49,141 nucleotides of DNA from Oxalobacteraceae bacterium (GTDB taxonomy: Bacteria > Pseudomonadota > Gammaproteobacteria > Burkholderiales > Burkholderiaceae_D), in assembly GCA_027484285.1 (NCBI GenBank), contig JAIXTG010000083.1, positions 1-49,141 of the forward strand, read 5' to 3'. A model generated the notes under the pieces. It had not been told where the DNA came from. It ran no database searches and saw only the letters and a list, made by a program, of their open reading frames with translations. Shown here in pieces: positions 34,555 to 44,057 of the stretch. Each line of letters opens with the position of its first letter. Position 1 is the stretch's first letter. The position numbers and the translations under genes were made by a program.

Positions 34555-36009
34555 TCAGGCGGTGCGCCCATAAGTGTCGTCAAATCGAGTTATGTCGTCT
34601 TCTCCGAGATAGGTGCCGGACTGCACTTCAATTAGGTGCAGAGGTAGCTTGCCTGGATTTTCAAGGCGATGGATTTGTCCAATGGGAATGTAGGTGGATT
34701 GGTTTTCTGCGAGAAGCATAGTCTGCTCGCCGACCCTAACTTTTGCAGTGCCGCTGACGATAACCCAGTGCTCGGCACGATGGTGGTGCATTTGTAGAGA
34801 CAGCTTTTCTTTTGGCTTGACCATGATGCGCTTGACCTTAAAGCGATCACCTTGGTCGATGCACTCGTACCAGCCCCAAGGGCGATGGACGCGGGTGTGG
34901 TCGATGTGCTCGGTGCGGCCATTGCTTTTGAGATACTCGATGGCTCGCTTAACATCTTGAGCTTTATCCTTATGCATGATGAGTAAAGCATCTACAGTTT
35001 CTACCACAACAACATCATGGAGGCCGATGACAGCTACGAAACGGCTTTCAGAGCGCAAATAGCTGTTTTTCGTGTCGCTGACTAAGACGTCACCATGGAT
35101 GGCGTTCCCGTCTGCGTTCTTGTCTGCTATTTGTAATAGAGAATCCCATGAGCCAACATCACTCCAGCCAAGTCCTACCGGTATCACAGCAGCTCGAGTA
35201 GTGGATTGCATCACCGCGTAGTCAATAGAGTCAGCCGGACAGCTTGAGAATGTCTCACCATCAGGGCGGATGAAGTCCAGATCATTCTTCCTACCTTGCC
35301 AAGCTTCATGCACAGCTGCGTAGATATCGGGACGGTGACTGGCTAGCTCTTCAAGAAAGCGTCGCGCAGTGAAAAGGAACATGCCACTGTTCCAGAAGTA
35401 TCCACCTTCAGCCAAATAACGCTTTGCGGTTTCAGCGTCTGGCTTCTCGGCAAAGTGGGCAACGGTCTGCACTCCATCGGGAAGTTCGCGGGAAGTGCAT
35501 TTGCCAGCACGAATGTAGCCGTAACCGGTTTCAGCCGATGTGGGGGTAATACCAAAGGTGACTAGCCATCCTTGCTCGGCAACCTGCGCCGCGCGCGCTA
35601 CGGCTTGCGCAAAGGCTGCCTCGTCTCGAATCACATGGTCCGCCGGCAGCACCAGCATCACCGCACCGGGGTTTGAGTGCTCGAGGTGTTCAGTCAGATG
35701 AAAGGCCGCCAGTGCAATCGCAGGTGCGGTGTTGCGGGCCGTGGGCTCGACATAGATGGCTGCTGGCTTTTGGTTAATCGCATGGCATTGCTCACCGACC
35801 AGGAACCGATGCTCAGTGTTGCAAACCAAAAGTGGCGCTTGTGCGCCCTGCAGGTTCGATGCCCTGAGCAACGTATGCTGCAGCAGACTATGTTGTTCGC
35901 CGATGAGTGAGAGGAACTGCTTTGGATAGCTGGCACGTGACAGCGGCCATAGGCGTGTTCCGGCACCTCCGGAGAGGATGACGGGGTGAATAGGGACAGG
36001 CTTGCTCAT
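34555..36009 (-). CDS. manC: mannose-1-phosphate guanylyltransferase / mannose-6-phosphate isomerase
   Basis: This protein of about 484 residues has the GDP-mannose pyrophosphorylase signature (VILSGGAGTRLWPLSR, YPKQFL), FAEKPDAETAKRYL and SIDYAVMQ. A C-terminal cupin isomerase domain follows (RPWGWYECIDQGDRFKVKR, LSLQMHHHRAEHWVIVSGTA). Length fits bifunctional type II enzymes. It provides GDP-mannose for the giant glycosyltransferases beside it. I chose the ATG at 36009 (MSKPVPIHPV); a GTG at 36012 directly precedes it. Confidence 0.95.
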   Translation of the reverse strand: MSKPVPIHPVILSGGAGTRLWPLSRASYPKQFLSLIGEQHSLLQHTLLRASNLQGAQAPLLVCNTEHRFLVGEQCHAINQKPAAIYVEPTARNTAPAIALAAFHLTEHLEHSNPGAVMLVLPADHVIRDEAAFAQAVARAAQVAEQGWLVTFGITPTSAETGYGYIRAGKCTSRELPDGVQTVAHFAEKPDAETAKRYLAEGGYFWNSGMFLFTARRFLEELASHRPDIYAAVHEAWQGRKNDLDFIRPDGETFSSCPADSIDYAVMQSTTRAAVIPVGLGWSDVGSWDSLLQIADKNADGNAIHGDVLVSDTKNSYLRSESRFVAVIGLHDVVVVETVDALLIMHKDKAQDVKRAIEYLKSNGRTEHIDHTRVHRPWGWYECIDQGDRFKVKRIMVKPKEKLSLQMHHHRAEHWVIVSGTAKVRVGEQTMLLAENQSTYIPIGQIHRLENPGKLPLHLIEVQSGTYLGEDDITRFDDTYGRTA

Positions 36010-36119
36010 CACCAGATACTCATTCCCAAATTAATAAGAGCGCCTGCTAAATCCAACTATCGAAGCGACCACCACAGGCCACCCCTTCCGCTCCGTGCAC
36101 GCACTCAAGCACTCAGTCT

Positions 36120-37670
36120 TCATGCAGTTCCCCGCTTCGCCACGCGCGCTGGTTTGACCACCGCCTTACTTAGCACCCGCTTTGATGCCGTCGCAGCCGC
36201 TGTGACTGCCGTGCTACTGGCTTTGGCAAGAGCGTTTGCTTTTTTGGCAGCGGTCTTCTTAACCGCTGCCTTCGCTGGTGACGCAGCTCTCTTCATTGGC
36301 GTTTTTTTCGGTGCCGTCTTTTGAGGTGCCGTCTTTTTTGGTGCTGCTTTTCTCGCGACGGCTTTCCCCGCTCTGGTCTCGCCGCTACCACCCTCTTTCG
36401 CCACGACCGCTTGGCCTGCTTTGTCTCTCACCGCTGGTTTTACCGTTTCCCTCGCCGGCACGATCAACGCCGTGAGGCCCTCGAGGGATGCCTGCTTGCC
36501 GTACCGCTCACTGATCCATGCATGCACCTTTTTCTCATCGGCCGCCCGCTCCTTAGATGTACGGTTCAATGCTGCTTCGAGTTTCAGCACCAGGTCGGTG
36601 GTATCGAAGAAATCAAACAAGAAGCGCTGGTTCGATGGCGGTACTGCCTCCATCAACGGGCCCGTGTTCGACGCTACTAGCGGCGCCCCGCACGCCTGGG
36701 CGTCAAGCACCGACCAGCTGAGAATGAACGGGTAGGTCAGGTATACGTGAGCGCTCGACACTTGCAGTACCGCCCGGTACTGCGCCTTGGGCAGGAAGCC
36801 CACCACGTGCACACGCTTTGGATCCAATTGGCTGCCGACTTCGGCCAGCATTTTCTGCAACCAGCTGGCGTGCCCTTCCGGCTCTGGACCGTAGCTCGCC
36901 GCCTCTCGCCCCATGATCACCACATGCGCCTTCGGACGCCGGCGCAGCAGAGCCGGCAGCGCGCGCATGAACTGATGAAAGCCCCGTACCGGCTCCAGCG
37001 ACCGGGCTGCATAGGTAATCACCTCGTCGTCGGCGGTCAGCCGCAGGCCCTTGTTATCGATATTGAAGCTGGCCTTCGGGTCGGGCTTGAAGTAGCCGAC
37101 ATCGACGCCCTCGTTGATCACGCTGATTTTTTCGCGCGCCCAGGCAGGAAAGGTGTTCCGCTGCCACTGGCTGGGTGACCAGCCGGCGTCGGCGTCCTGC
37201 AGCGCCTGCAGGAAGACGGCGTTCTTCGCCTTCATCGCCGCTTGGCTGGCAACCGACGTGTGGCGAAACTCCGGGTCGAAGTCCATGTCTTGCCCGATGG
37301 CGTTGTAGAAATACTCGAAGTAGCAAACGAGTTTGGCGTCGGGCCAGACGTCTTTTACGTACATTGCTTCGCCCCAGCCCGGATGGACGACGATCACGTC
37401 CGGATTCCAGCCCTTGGTGCGGAGCCTGAGCGCGGCTTCCGCGACGGCCTCCGCACGCAGGACCTTGGCCTCGGTTTCCTTCAGCAGCGGCAGCTGGTTC
37501 TCCAGCGGTTCGTGCAGCAGCCGGTAGTGAATGGTGACGACACCCGGCACATCGGCCGCGTCATGGCGCAAGCGCAGGGCAAGCACCTCATTGCCCTTTT
37601 TCGCTGCAAGCTGGCGCGCAATATCGCCAAACTGGCCGGGAAAGTTCTGATGAATGAACAAATATTTCAT
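36120..37670 (-). CDS. GT4-family glycosyltransferase with histone-H1-like Lys/Ala-rich tail
   Basis: This 516-residue protein has a GT-B fold: MKYLFIHQNFPGQF at the start, VIVVHPGWGEAMYVKD, VITYAARSLEPVRGFHQFMRA, HVVIMGREAASYG and SWSVLDAQACGAPLVASN. From about residue 407 the protein becomes a low-complexity basic tail of KKTAPKK, KAAVKKTAAKK and KASSTAV-type units, resembling AlgP/histone-H1 C-termini. The tail is in frame with no stop or shift. Such tails bind nucleic acids or other polyanions, and a sulfated glycan is a possible partner here, by inference. The ATG overlaps the stop of the upstream giant by four bases (ATGA), so the two are coupled. Confidence 0.85.
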   Translation of the reverse strand: MKYLFIHQNFPGQFGDIARQLAAKKGNEVLALRLRHDAADVPGVVTIHYRLLHEPLENQLPLLKETEAKVLRAEAVAEAALRLRTKGWNPDVIVVHPGWGEAMYVKDVWPDAKLVCYFEYFYNAIGQDMDFDPEFRHTSVASQAAMKAKNAVFLQALQDADAGWSPSQWQRNTFPAWAREKISVINEGVDVGYFKPDPKASFNIDNKGLRLTADDEVITYAARSLEPVRGFHQFMRALPALLRRRPKAHVVIMGREAASYGPEPEGHASWLQKMLAEVGSQLDPKRVHVVGFLPKAQYRAVLQVSSAHVYLTYPFILSWSVLDAQACGAPLVASNTGPLMEAVPPSNQRFLFDFFDTTDLVLKLEAALNRTSKERAADEKKVHAWISERYGKQASLEGLTALIVPARETVKPAVRDKAGQAVVAKEGGSGETRAGKAVARKAAPKKTAPQKTAPKKTPMKRAASPAKAAVKKTAAKKANALAKASSTAVTAAATASKRVLSKAVVKPARVAKRGTA

Positions 37671-40600
37671 GGGTATCGGGGTGGCATCGCTAGGCCACTG
37701 TGGCTATAGCGATCCAGATTCAGGTTGGGGTTGTAATAGGGGTCGTTGAAGAGAAGGTCCTGCCAGCGCTCCCACAGGCGGGCCTTTTCTCTATCGAGCC
37801 GCGCACGCTTGGGAGGCAGATCGTCCTCGCCGCGGCTGACCGACTCGGCGTGGATTAATGTGACCTCCGGTGTCCATACGATCCGGTGGCCGGCTGAGCG
37901 CACGCGCAGGCAAAAGTCCACATCGTTAAACGCGACTGGAAACGCGTGCTCGTCCATCCCGCCCACTGCGAGATAGTCGGCACGCCGCACCAACAGACAC
38001 GCGGCAGTCACCGCGGATACGCTGCGCACATAGGTAGCAATCTGGTGATAGCCGGTATCGGTGGCGTGCCAGTTGTTGCCGACATGGCCGGCGAGGTCGT
38101 GCAACCCCAGCTGCACGCCGGCGTGTTGCACCATGCCGTTGGGCCACAGGAGCTTGGCGCCAACCGCACCAACCCCCGAGCGCATCAACTGACGCACCAT
38201 GGCCTTGAGCCAGCCGGGATCCGGCGCTTCGATGTCGTTATTAACCAGACACACAAGGTCGGTATCTGCTTCGCGTACTGCCGCGTTGTTGATGGCAGAA
38301 AAATTGAACGGGTATGGCCAGCGCAGAACCGTGACCCCCTGCACTTCAAGATCAGCGAGGTAAGCCAAGGTGTCGGCGTCACTACTGCCGTTATCGACGA
38401 CGGTAATGGTAAATGCCGGGTAGTCGGTGTGGCGCAGCGATTCGATACAGGGCCTCAGGTAATCCAGTCCGTCTCGCGTAGGCACGATCAGCGTTACCGT
38501 CGGCCAGATTGGATCCGGGTAGCTTACCCGGTGGCCAAAGTCAGACACTGACGCCGCACCTTCAACTGCGATCTCGACTCCCCACCGCGTGGCAACCGCC
38601 TGCAGTGCATGTGCCGAAGGCCTGGGCATGGTGCCGCAAGCCGTATGATGCGGATGCGGTACATGAACATAAGCGCGTGCGTCATCACCGAGGTAGGCCG
38701 CAATCAGCCATGGCCAGTCGGCAGGCAGGGCGCCCTCCAGCGCACCGTCTTTAACCAGCGAAGCCTGCGCAACGAAGCCATGGTGCAAGAGCGGCTGGCG
38801 CAGGAAGATATCCGGGCACCAATTCGGCTTAAACCACGGCAGTACACTCTCCTTAAAATCACAGTCGGCGTAGCTGACGCGTGCGCTCGAATCTTTCAAT
38901 GCAGCGATAGCGTGGGCGAGCGTATTCGGATGCCAGGTATCACCCGGCTCGAGATAGGCGATGTAGTCGTGGCGCCTGATTGCAGATTTCAGTGCACTCG
39001 CAAATCCAGTCTTACGAATGATGGTCACGCGCTCGTCCGCCTGCGCCTGCGTCGAGAGCACGGACAGCGACGAATGGGATTGCGAAAGCACGCTCTGAAG
39101 CGTCTGCGCGTGTTCGTCCGGGGTTGCTTGGCGATGGCCAACGACCACCAGCACTCTGTCGGTGGTGGGAATAACATCGCTCGTTCCAAAGCGCGCCTTC
39201 CACTCCGGGTAGGCGGAAAAATCCACCGACATGGGCAGATGCTGCTGCGCGACCTCAAACACACTGGAAAGCAACGCTGCTTCGCTATCTGGCAGACCCC
39301 TATGCTTCACCCAATCGGGCATCCGCTGATCAGTACAGCGTACGAGCAGCGGGCTGCCTCGTAGCTCACGCCCCTCCTCATCGAGTACCTGGATCAGACG
39401 CGACTGGCCATCGGCATACTGCATGGGTAACGTAACACTAAAGCCGTGATTGGGATCGAACAGGTCCGATTCACGGAGCTCGGCAGCCGGTTGGTTAGCA
39501 ACTGTCTGTGCCACAACTTCGCCTTTGTAACGCACGCGAATGTGCAGATGCCGGATGGGCAATTCAGAATCAATTGCATATCCGAATACACGGAGTCCAT
39601 GGTGATTCGCTACCCAACTGCTGAGCGCCCGGCTGCGTTTTTTTGACTGGGTGCCCTGAATTGGTTCGACAGGCTGCTGCAGCCGAATTTCACCCGGCAG
39701 GTAAACTGCCGTGTTGGCGATTCGGACTCGAAGACTCCCGGCCTTGTCGCGCCAGGTATCGGGCACGACGAACATGAACTGGCAGTCAGACGGCAGTGCT
39801 GAGCCACGATCAGCACCCAGCACCTGCCGCAGGTTGGCACGGGCGATATCGACCACCAGTCCATCAATCTCCAGTTCCACAGCCAGCGCCAGCCAAGGCC
39901 GTTCCGTATCGCGCGCCCAGCCGTGCAGCAGCATACCGTCGAGGCCAACGACGCAACCTTCATAGCGGGGATTGTTGCCCGGGTCGCTATCCGAGTCGTT
40001 ACGGGCGTCTTTACCCGATGACGACATCACCTTGCCGGTCCTCTTGGTTTTTTTCGGTCGGAGCGCTGCCAATGGTCTTTTGTCGGCATGCCTGAAAGTT
40101 CCAGGAAGGCGTAGTACTGGCAGGCCCAGTGCTGCACCTATGTCCTGCCAGTCGGTGGCGTTGGCACCTTCAGCAATTACGATGGCGGTACAGCGAAACT
40201 CCTTGGCAACCTGCGCCACATCGCCACGCTCAACGCCGTCGACGAACTGCACGTGACCCAAGCTACTCAGCCAGTCAGCGGCATAACTGGATCCGAGCAC
40301 GACCAATTGGTGCGCCGCCGAAGCGGCGGCCAGTGCCTCGGCGAACGACGCCACCTGCGTCAATGCGTGCGTATCAGCGATTGGCGGCAGCAGCAGCGTC
40401 TGTGGATCGGCGTTTGAGAGATCGAACTCGGGCAAGCGGCAGGGCGCCAGTTCGGGCTTCAGTGGCAGCGCACTCAGCTTCCATGTCCGAATCCGATCGG
40501 CTAACCGGGTATCGGCAACCTGCCACAGCAGTGCAGCAAATCCGCAACTGGCAAGGTCGGCAGCCAGCTCTGTCCGCGCGGATGCGCCCTGATAGTCGAT

Positions 40601-42217
40601 GCGCTCCAGCACAGGCACACCGGCGAACTGCAGTGTGGCAGTCGTTGCACGCAACACCAGCCACGCGGCAGGAGTATCAGCGCTCGGGGCTGATGCCGGT
40701 TCGTCAGTGCGCACTCGGCAATGCAGCCCGATTGGGGCGACAAGGCGGGCAAGCAGCGCTCGCTGCAACTGCCGGCGACACCGCTGCAGAGGATCTTGTG
40801 CGAGGTAGCGATCGTAATCCTGGTCGTGCGTTGGGAAGCGCTGGCGGAGTTTCTCTACGTTGACGACAGCAAGCCAGGACTTGCTGCTGCCGAAGGAGCC
40901 ATTGCCATGATGAGCGACGTAGACGTCGGACGCCGCGCGATGAGTCCATCCGACGGCCGCAGCACGCAAGCAAAGATCCGTGTCTTCCGCATAGCCACGC
41001 TGGTACACCGTCTCCTCTAAACCGTGCATCGCAGCAAGTGCATCATGCCGAACATACAAACAGAAACCGACGCCGGTTGGCACCGGCACAGGGGACGCCC
41101 CCATGACTGCCAGCGCCTCGTTGATGACTGCCAGCGTTGCAGCATCAGGCACTGGCGCTGCCTGCATGGGCTGCGGATGGCTGAGCAGCTCCGCATTGTT
41201 CGACAGGGGCGTTACCGTCGCCACGGTGCGGTGGCTGTAAGCGGCGTTTTGCAGTCGGTCGAGCCAGCCATCGGCGACCAACGTGTCTGAGTTGAGCAGG
41301 ACAACGTCATGACCCCCGCAGAGGGGCAGCGCGGTGTTGACGGCCACCGAGAAGCCGGCGTTGAACGGGCGACGCACCAGCGTGATGGCGCCCTGCCGGT
41401 AGAGCGCCTGCAACTCATGAATCAGGTTGGCGTCGAGAGAGTGATCATCCACGACAACAATACGGTGCCGAATCGTATTGCGTGCCGTACGAACCGATGC
41501 GATGCAGGCGAGCGTCTCGCAGGGGTTGCCGTATACAGGAATGACGACGTCCACCGTCTCAGCGCGGGCGGGCGTGCGTCTTGGCGGTACGGCGACCGGC
41601 AGCAGCGGGTGGCCGATCGGGCTGCCCCACAGGCTGTGGCCCTCGATACCCAGCCGGGCCGAGCGCACGGCCAGAGGCAACCGAAAAGCAAAGCCATTGT
41701 GGCCGTCACCCAAACCGGCGGCACGCAATTCCGGCGTAGGACGGTCAGCGACGATCTCGATGTATTGCCCATCCGCTTCGATTTGCAGGCGCTTGCCGGA
41801 TAAGCCGATGGCCCAGCCGACGATGGCGTCCTCGTGTCGGGTGCAATAACCCAGCGGCTTGGGATGAGTTCTCAAAAGGGCGAGTACGAGCGGGTCTTGA
41901 AGCAGCGAAGTATCGGTCACCAGCCATTGGGCAAGGTGTTGCAGCGCCGATGCGTGCAAGCCGTTCGCGAGCGCGTACTGGAGCAAATGACGTTTGGCCT
42001 TGAGGTCATTTGGCGCACAACGCACCGCATGCGCGTATTCGCGCAGCGCAGTCGGTTGATCGCCCGCGTGATGGCAAGCCAGCGCCTTGGTGAGGCGCGC
42101 CTCGTAAAGGTCTGGCGCAATCCGCGTAGCTGCGGTGGCTGCACGTGCCGCAAAAGACAATCGCCCCGCCTGCAAGTCGCTTAAGGCTTGGCGCAGGAGG
42201 GGCGATACAGCTCGCAT
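37667..42217 (-). CDS. 1516-residue glycosyltransferase with two GT2 domains and repeated beta-sandwich domains
   Basis: The N-terminus is TPR-like (1-100). A first GT2 domain covers about 222-465 (VDVVIPVYGN, RIVVVDDHS, LLNSDTLVADGWL, YAEDTDLCLRAAAVG). A second GT2 domain occupies the last 260 residues (TLIVPTRDGLDYLRPCIESL, TVVDNGSSDADT, LVNNDIEAPDPGWL, NDVDFCLRVRSAG). Three copies of a beta-sandwich-type module, with AIVGWAIGL, LLHGWARDT or RVFGYAID starts, lie at about 130-185, 750-850 and 870-950. A degraded GT-A-like segment at about 1030-1160 (VVVGHRQATPDEHAQTL, YIAYLEPGDTWHPNTL) lies between. It probably initiates or extends the glycan. It ends in a four-base overlap with the GT4 gene. 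Confidence 0.82.
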   Translation of the reverse strand: MRAVSPLLRQALSDLQAGRLSFAARAATAATRIAPDLYEARLTKALACHHAGDQPTALREYAHAVRCAPNDLKAKRHLLQYALANGLHASALQHLAQWLVTDTSLLQDPLVLALLRTHPKPLGYCTRHEDAIVGWAIGLSGKRLQIEADGQYIEIVADRPTPELRAAGLGDGHNGFAFRLPLAVRSARLGIEGHSLWGSPIGHPLLPVAVPPRRTPARAETVDVVIPVYGNPCETLACIASVRTARNTIRHRIVVVDDHSLDANLIHELQALYRQGAITLVRRPFNAGFSVAVNTALPLCGGHDVVLLNSDTLVADGWLDRLQNAAYSHRTVATVTPLSNNAELLSHPQPMQAAPVPDAATLAVINEALAVMGASPVPVPTGVGFCLYVRHDALAAMHGLEETVYQRGYAEDTDLCLRAAAVGWTHRAASDVYVAHHGNGSFGSSKSWLAVVNVEKLRQRFPTHDQDYDRYLAQDPLQRCRRQLQRALLARLVAPIGLHCRVRTDEPASAPSADTPAAWLVLRATTATLQFAGVPVLERIDYQGASARTELAADLASCGFAALLWQVADTRLADRIRTWKLSALPLKPELAPCRLPEFDLSNADPQTLLLPPIADTHALTQVASFAEALAAASAAHQLVVLGSSYAADWLSSLGHVQFVDGVERGDVAQVAKEFRCTAIVIAEGANATDWQDIGAALGLPVLRLPGTFRHADKRPLAALRPKKTKRTGKVMSSSGKDARNDSDSDPGNNPRYEGCVVGLDGMLLHGWARDTERPWLALAVELEIDGLVVDIARANLRQVLGADRGSALPSDCQFMFVVPDTWRDKAGSLRVRIANTAVYLPGEIRLQQPVEPIQGTQSKKRSRALSSWVANHHGLRVFGYAIDSELPIRHLHIRVRYKGEVVAQTVANQPAAELRESDLFDPNHGFSVTLPMQYADGQSRLIQVLDEEGRELRGSPLLVRCTDQRMPDWVKHRGLPDSEAALLSSVFEVAQQHLPMSVDFSAYPEWKARFGTSDVIPTTDRVLVVVGHRQATPDEHAQTLQSVLSQSHSSLSVLSTQAQADERVTIIRKTGFASALKSAIRRHDYIAYLEPGDTWHPNTLAHAIAALKDSSARVSYADCDFKESVLPWFKPNWCPDIFLRQPLLHHGFVAQASLVKDGALEGALPADWPWLIAAYLGDDARAYVHVPHPHHTACGTMPRPSAHALQAVATRWGVEIAVEGAASVSDFGHRVSYPDPIWPTVTLIVPTRDGLDYLRPCIESLRHTDYPAFTITVVDNGSSDADTLAYLADLEVQGVTVLRWPYPFNFSAINNAAVREADTDLVCLVNNDIEAPDPGWLKAMVRQLMRSGVGAVGAKLLWPNGMVQHAGVQLGLHDLAGHVGNNWHATDTGYHQIATYVRSVSAVTAACLLVRRADYLAVGGMDEHAFPVAFNDVDFCLRVRSAGHRIVWTPEVTLIHAESVSRGEDDLPPKRARLDREKARLWERWQDLLFNDPYYNPNLNLDRYSHSGLAMPPRYP

Positions 42218-42225
42218 GGTGACGG

Positions 42226-42288
42226 AAAAACAGTAGTCGGCGGCTTGCCGGCTAGCGGCTTGCCGGCTAGCGGCTTGCCGGCCTACTG
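42226..42288 (-). terminator. intrinsic terminator or attenuator ahead of the 1516-residue glycosyltransferase
   Basis: Reading the minus strand, CAGTAG (42288-42283) pairs with CTACTG (42236-42231), immediately followed by five Ts (42230-42226). The loop is three 15-bp direct repeats of GCCGGCAAGCCGCTA type, which can fold further. It lies 23 bases after the RTX gene stop and only eight bases before the glycosyltransferase ATG, so it either ends the RTX transcript or attenuates readthrough into the glycan genes. Confidence 0.55.
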
Positions 42289-42310
42289 CTTCAAAGGAAC
42301 CGTTTCGGGA

Positions 42311-43129
42311 TTAGCCGTTAAAGTCGTCGGCGAAGCCGCGCGCGCCACCCACAATCTCGACAATCTGTCCGCCCGAGTCTTTGTAGATGAATTCTTCTAC
42401 GTTGCGCACCTCGAGTTTCGAACCGTCATCGAGTGTGATGGTTACTGTGCTTCCTCGGCGGCTAACGGCATCGATTGCCAGGGCCGACAGGTCGACCGAA
42501 TCACCACGACCAGAGCCGCCATCAATGACGACTGGCGCAGTGCCTGACGCTGCAAAACTGGCGCCAATGACGACGGCATCATCGCCAGAGCCAGTATTCA
42601 CGCGACCACCCACAACTGAACCGGTGAAGGTGACGGTGTCGCTGCCCGAACCCGTCGACACCGTATCAGCACCGCCTCCGATCGAAATGCTGTCTGAGCC
42701 GCCGCCAGTCGCTACGCTGTCATTGCCTGCGCCGGTTGCGACCGTCATGCTCTTGCTGTTGTTCGATGCAAGCACACGGCTGTCACCATCGGACAGCGAA
42801 ATCACGCCACCGAACCCTGCAAGACCGGTCAGCGTCACTGGCTGATCGCCTTCGAAAATCAACGCCTTGATCTCTTCTTTCGCTGCCGCACCGAGGCTTG
42901 TCAGATTGATGCTGTTGCGACCTGCAGCGCCCGTCTCACCGAGGACGAGCACTTCGGGGACGTCCGCCTTCAGAGAAGCCAGGGCTGACCGGTCAAGCGG
43001 TGCGGACACTACCTGGGTAGCCACCGAGGCTGAGTTACCGAGGAGGTCGGCCAGCGCTTCACGCACGGACGCGTCGACCGTTTGGATCAGCGTCGATGGA
43101 GCGGTTGCTTGGGAATAATTTGTAGACAT
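42311..43129 (-). CDS. small RTX calcium-binding protein
   Basis: This 272-residue protein starts at an ATG preceded by CTGGA. The N-terminal 120 residues contain helical and beta segments (TLIQTVDASVREALADLLG, EVLVLGETGAAGRNSINL). Residues about 125-195 are degenerate RTX nonapeptides (TGAGNDSVATGGGSDSISIG, GGADTVSTGSGSDTVTF). It ends with a beta-rich TVTITLDDGSKLEVRNVEEF segment and GFADDFNG. It has no Sec signal. It lies between a MarR-like gene and the glycan cluster, and could be a surface protein receiving or anchoring the glycan, an inference. A 10-bp palindrome GCCGTACGGC is at 43156-43165, just upstream. Confidence 0.78.
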   Translation of the reverse strand: MSTNYSQATAPSTLIQTVDASVREALADLLGNSASVATQVVSAPLDRSALASLKADVPEVLVLGETGAAGRNSINLTSLGAAAKEEIKALIFEGDQPVTLTGLAGFGGVISLSDGDSRVLASNNSKSMTVATGAGNDSVATGGGSDSISIGGGADTVSTGSGSDTVTFTGSVVGGRVNTGSGDDAVVIGASFAASGTAPVVIDGGSGRGDSVDLSALAIDAVSRRGSTVTITLDDGSKLEVRNVEEFIYKDSGGQIVEIVGGARGFADDFNG

Positions 43130-43277
43130 TTTTTTTCCAGGTGGGGGAAGCTACAGCCGTACGGCCGACTATTGGGCGTTCATTTTGTACCGACGCGACC
43201 CAAATGCTCGTCTCTGAGAAATGTATTTTTACTCCAAAAACTGAGCAAGCAGTCGCCGGTAGGGGAGGCAATGACAC

Positions 43278-43670
43278 CTATTTTCTTAGCGCCCTGCCGA
43301 GCCAATCTCCAAGCAGAGTGACCATCCGTTCATCCAAAGTACCGATTAAGGCAAGACCGGTTTGGGTGACGAGATATCGCGATTGGCGCCGGTCGTGCAC
43401 GTTGTCCGCTTTGATGACCAACTCTTCGGCGCAGAGGAATTGCAGTGTCTTGCTCAACATTTCGTCGGAAATCTGGGTGGCGATGCGCACTTCCTTGTAA
43501 GTACACCCTGTAATTCCGTTCGCCTCGTGTCCGCAGAGCAACGCCACGGCCGCCAGCACTTTGACCTGAAGCCGGCTAATGACGGGTTGCGCCTCGTGAA
43601 TGATCTGCTCGAGATCCAGAAGCATCAACTGCAAGAAGTCTTTATTTGAATTTTTAGATTCATTCGCCAT
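43278..43670 (-). CDS. MarR-like winged-helix transcriptional regulator
   Basis: This 130-residue protein has a helical dimerisation start (FLQLMLLDLEQIIHEAQPVI) and a winged helix (TYKEVRIATQISDEMLSKTL, QFLCAEELVIKADN) with a charged wing (HDRRQSRYLVTQTGLALIG). It resembles the regulator at 16721-17077 in size and position: both stand on the minus strand beside an RTX gene. It precedes the 42311-43129 gene with a 148-bp gap. I chose the ATG at 43670; a GTG at 43676 is also in frame. Ligand and targets are unknown. Confidence 0.65.
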   Translation of the reverse strand: MANESKNSNKDFLQLMLLDLEQIIHEAQPVISRLQVKVLAAVALLCGHEANGITGCTYKEVRIATQISDEMLSKTLQFLCAEELVIKADNVHDRRQSRYLVTQTGLALIGTLDERMVTLLGDWLGRALRK

Positions 43671-44057
43671 ACCCACAAAATAGTCGATATTATTTTTTTT
43701 GTAACTTATTTACTCAGATATCGGAGTAGAGTTCGTGCAAAGTGACACACACCGGCATTGGCCGGCCCAGCAAAAACGCCATTTTTTCTCCGTAACCATT
43801 AGTTTTTATTTAACGGAAAACGTTCGTGCCGGCCTTCGCGAACCTTGCTCAACCCCGGCCGATTATTTTTTCTTGTGAGTGAGTTTTGCAAGAAATGCAA
43901 ATAACCGGTCACGATAAATCCCGATTTCAACCTTGATTTTTTTAATATGAAAAACAACGCATTTGACGCTTTTCAACTTCCTGCCCCTGCGATTATTCAT
44001 AAACACGACGGTCAGGCTGGGCTAATGCCGCAGCCGACAACGCACCCAGCGCAGTAG
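43671..44057. other. 387-bp intergenic region, AT-rich
   Basis: The stretch has several A/T runs and probably carries the promoter of the MarR-like gene. I see no gene, REP copy or convincing terminator. Confidence 0.5.
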
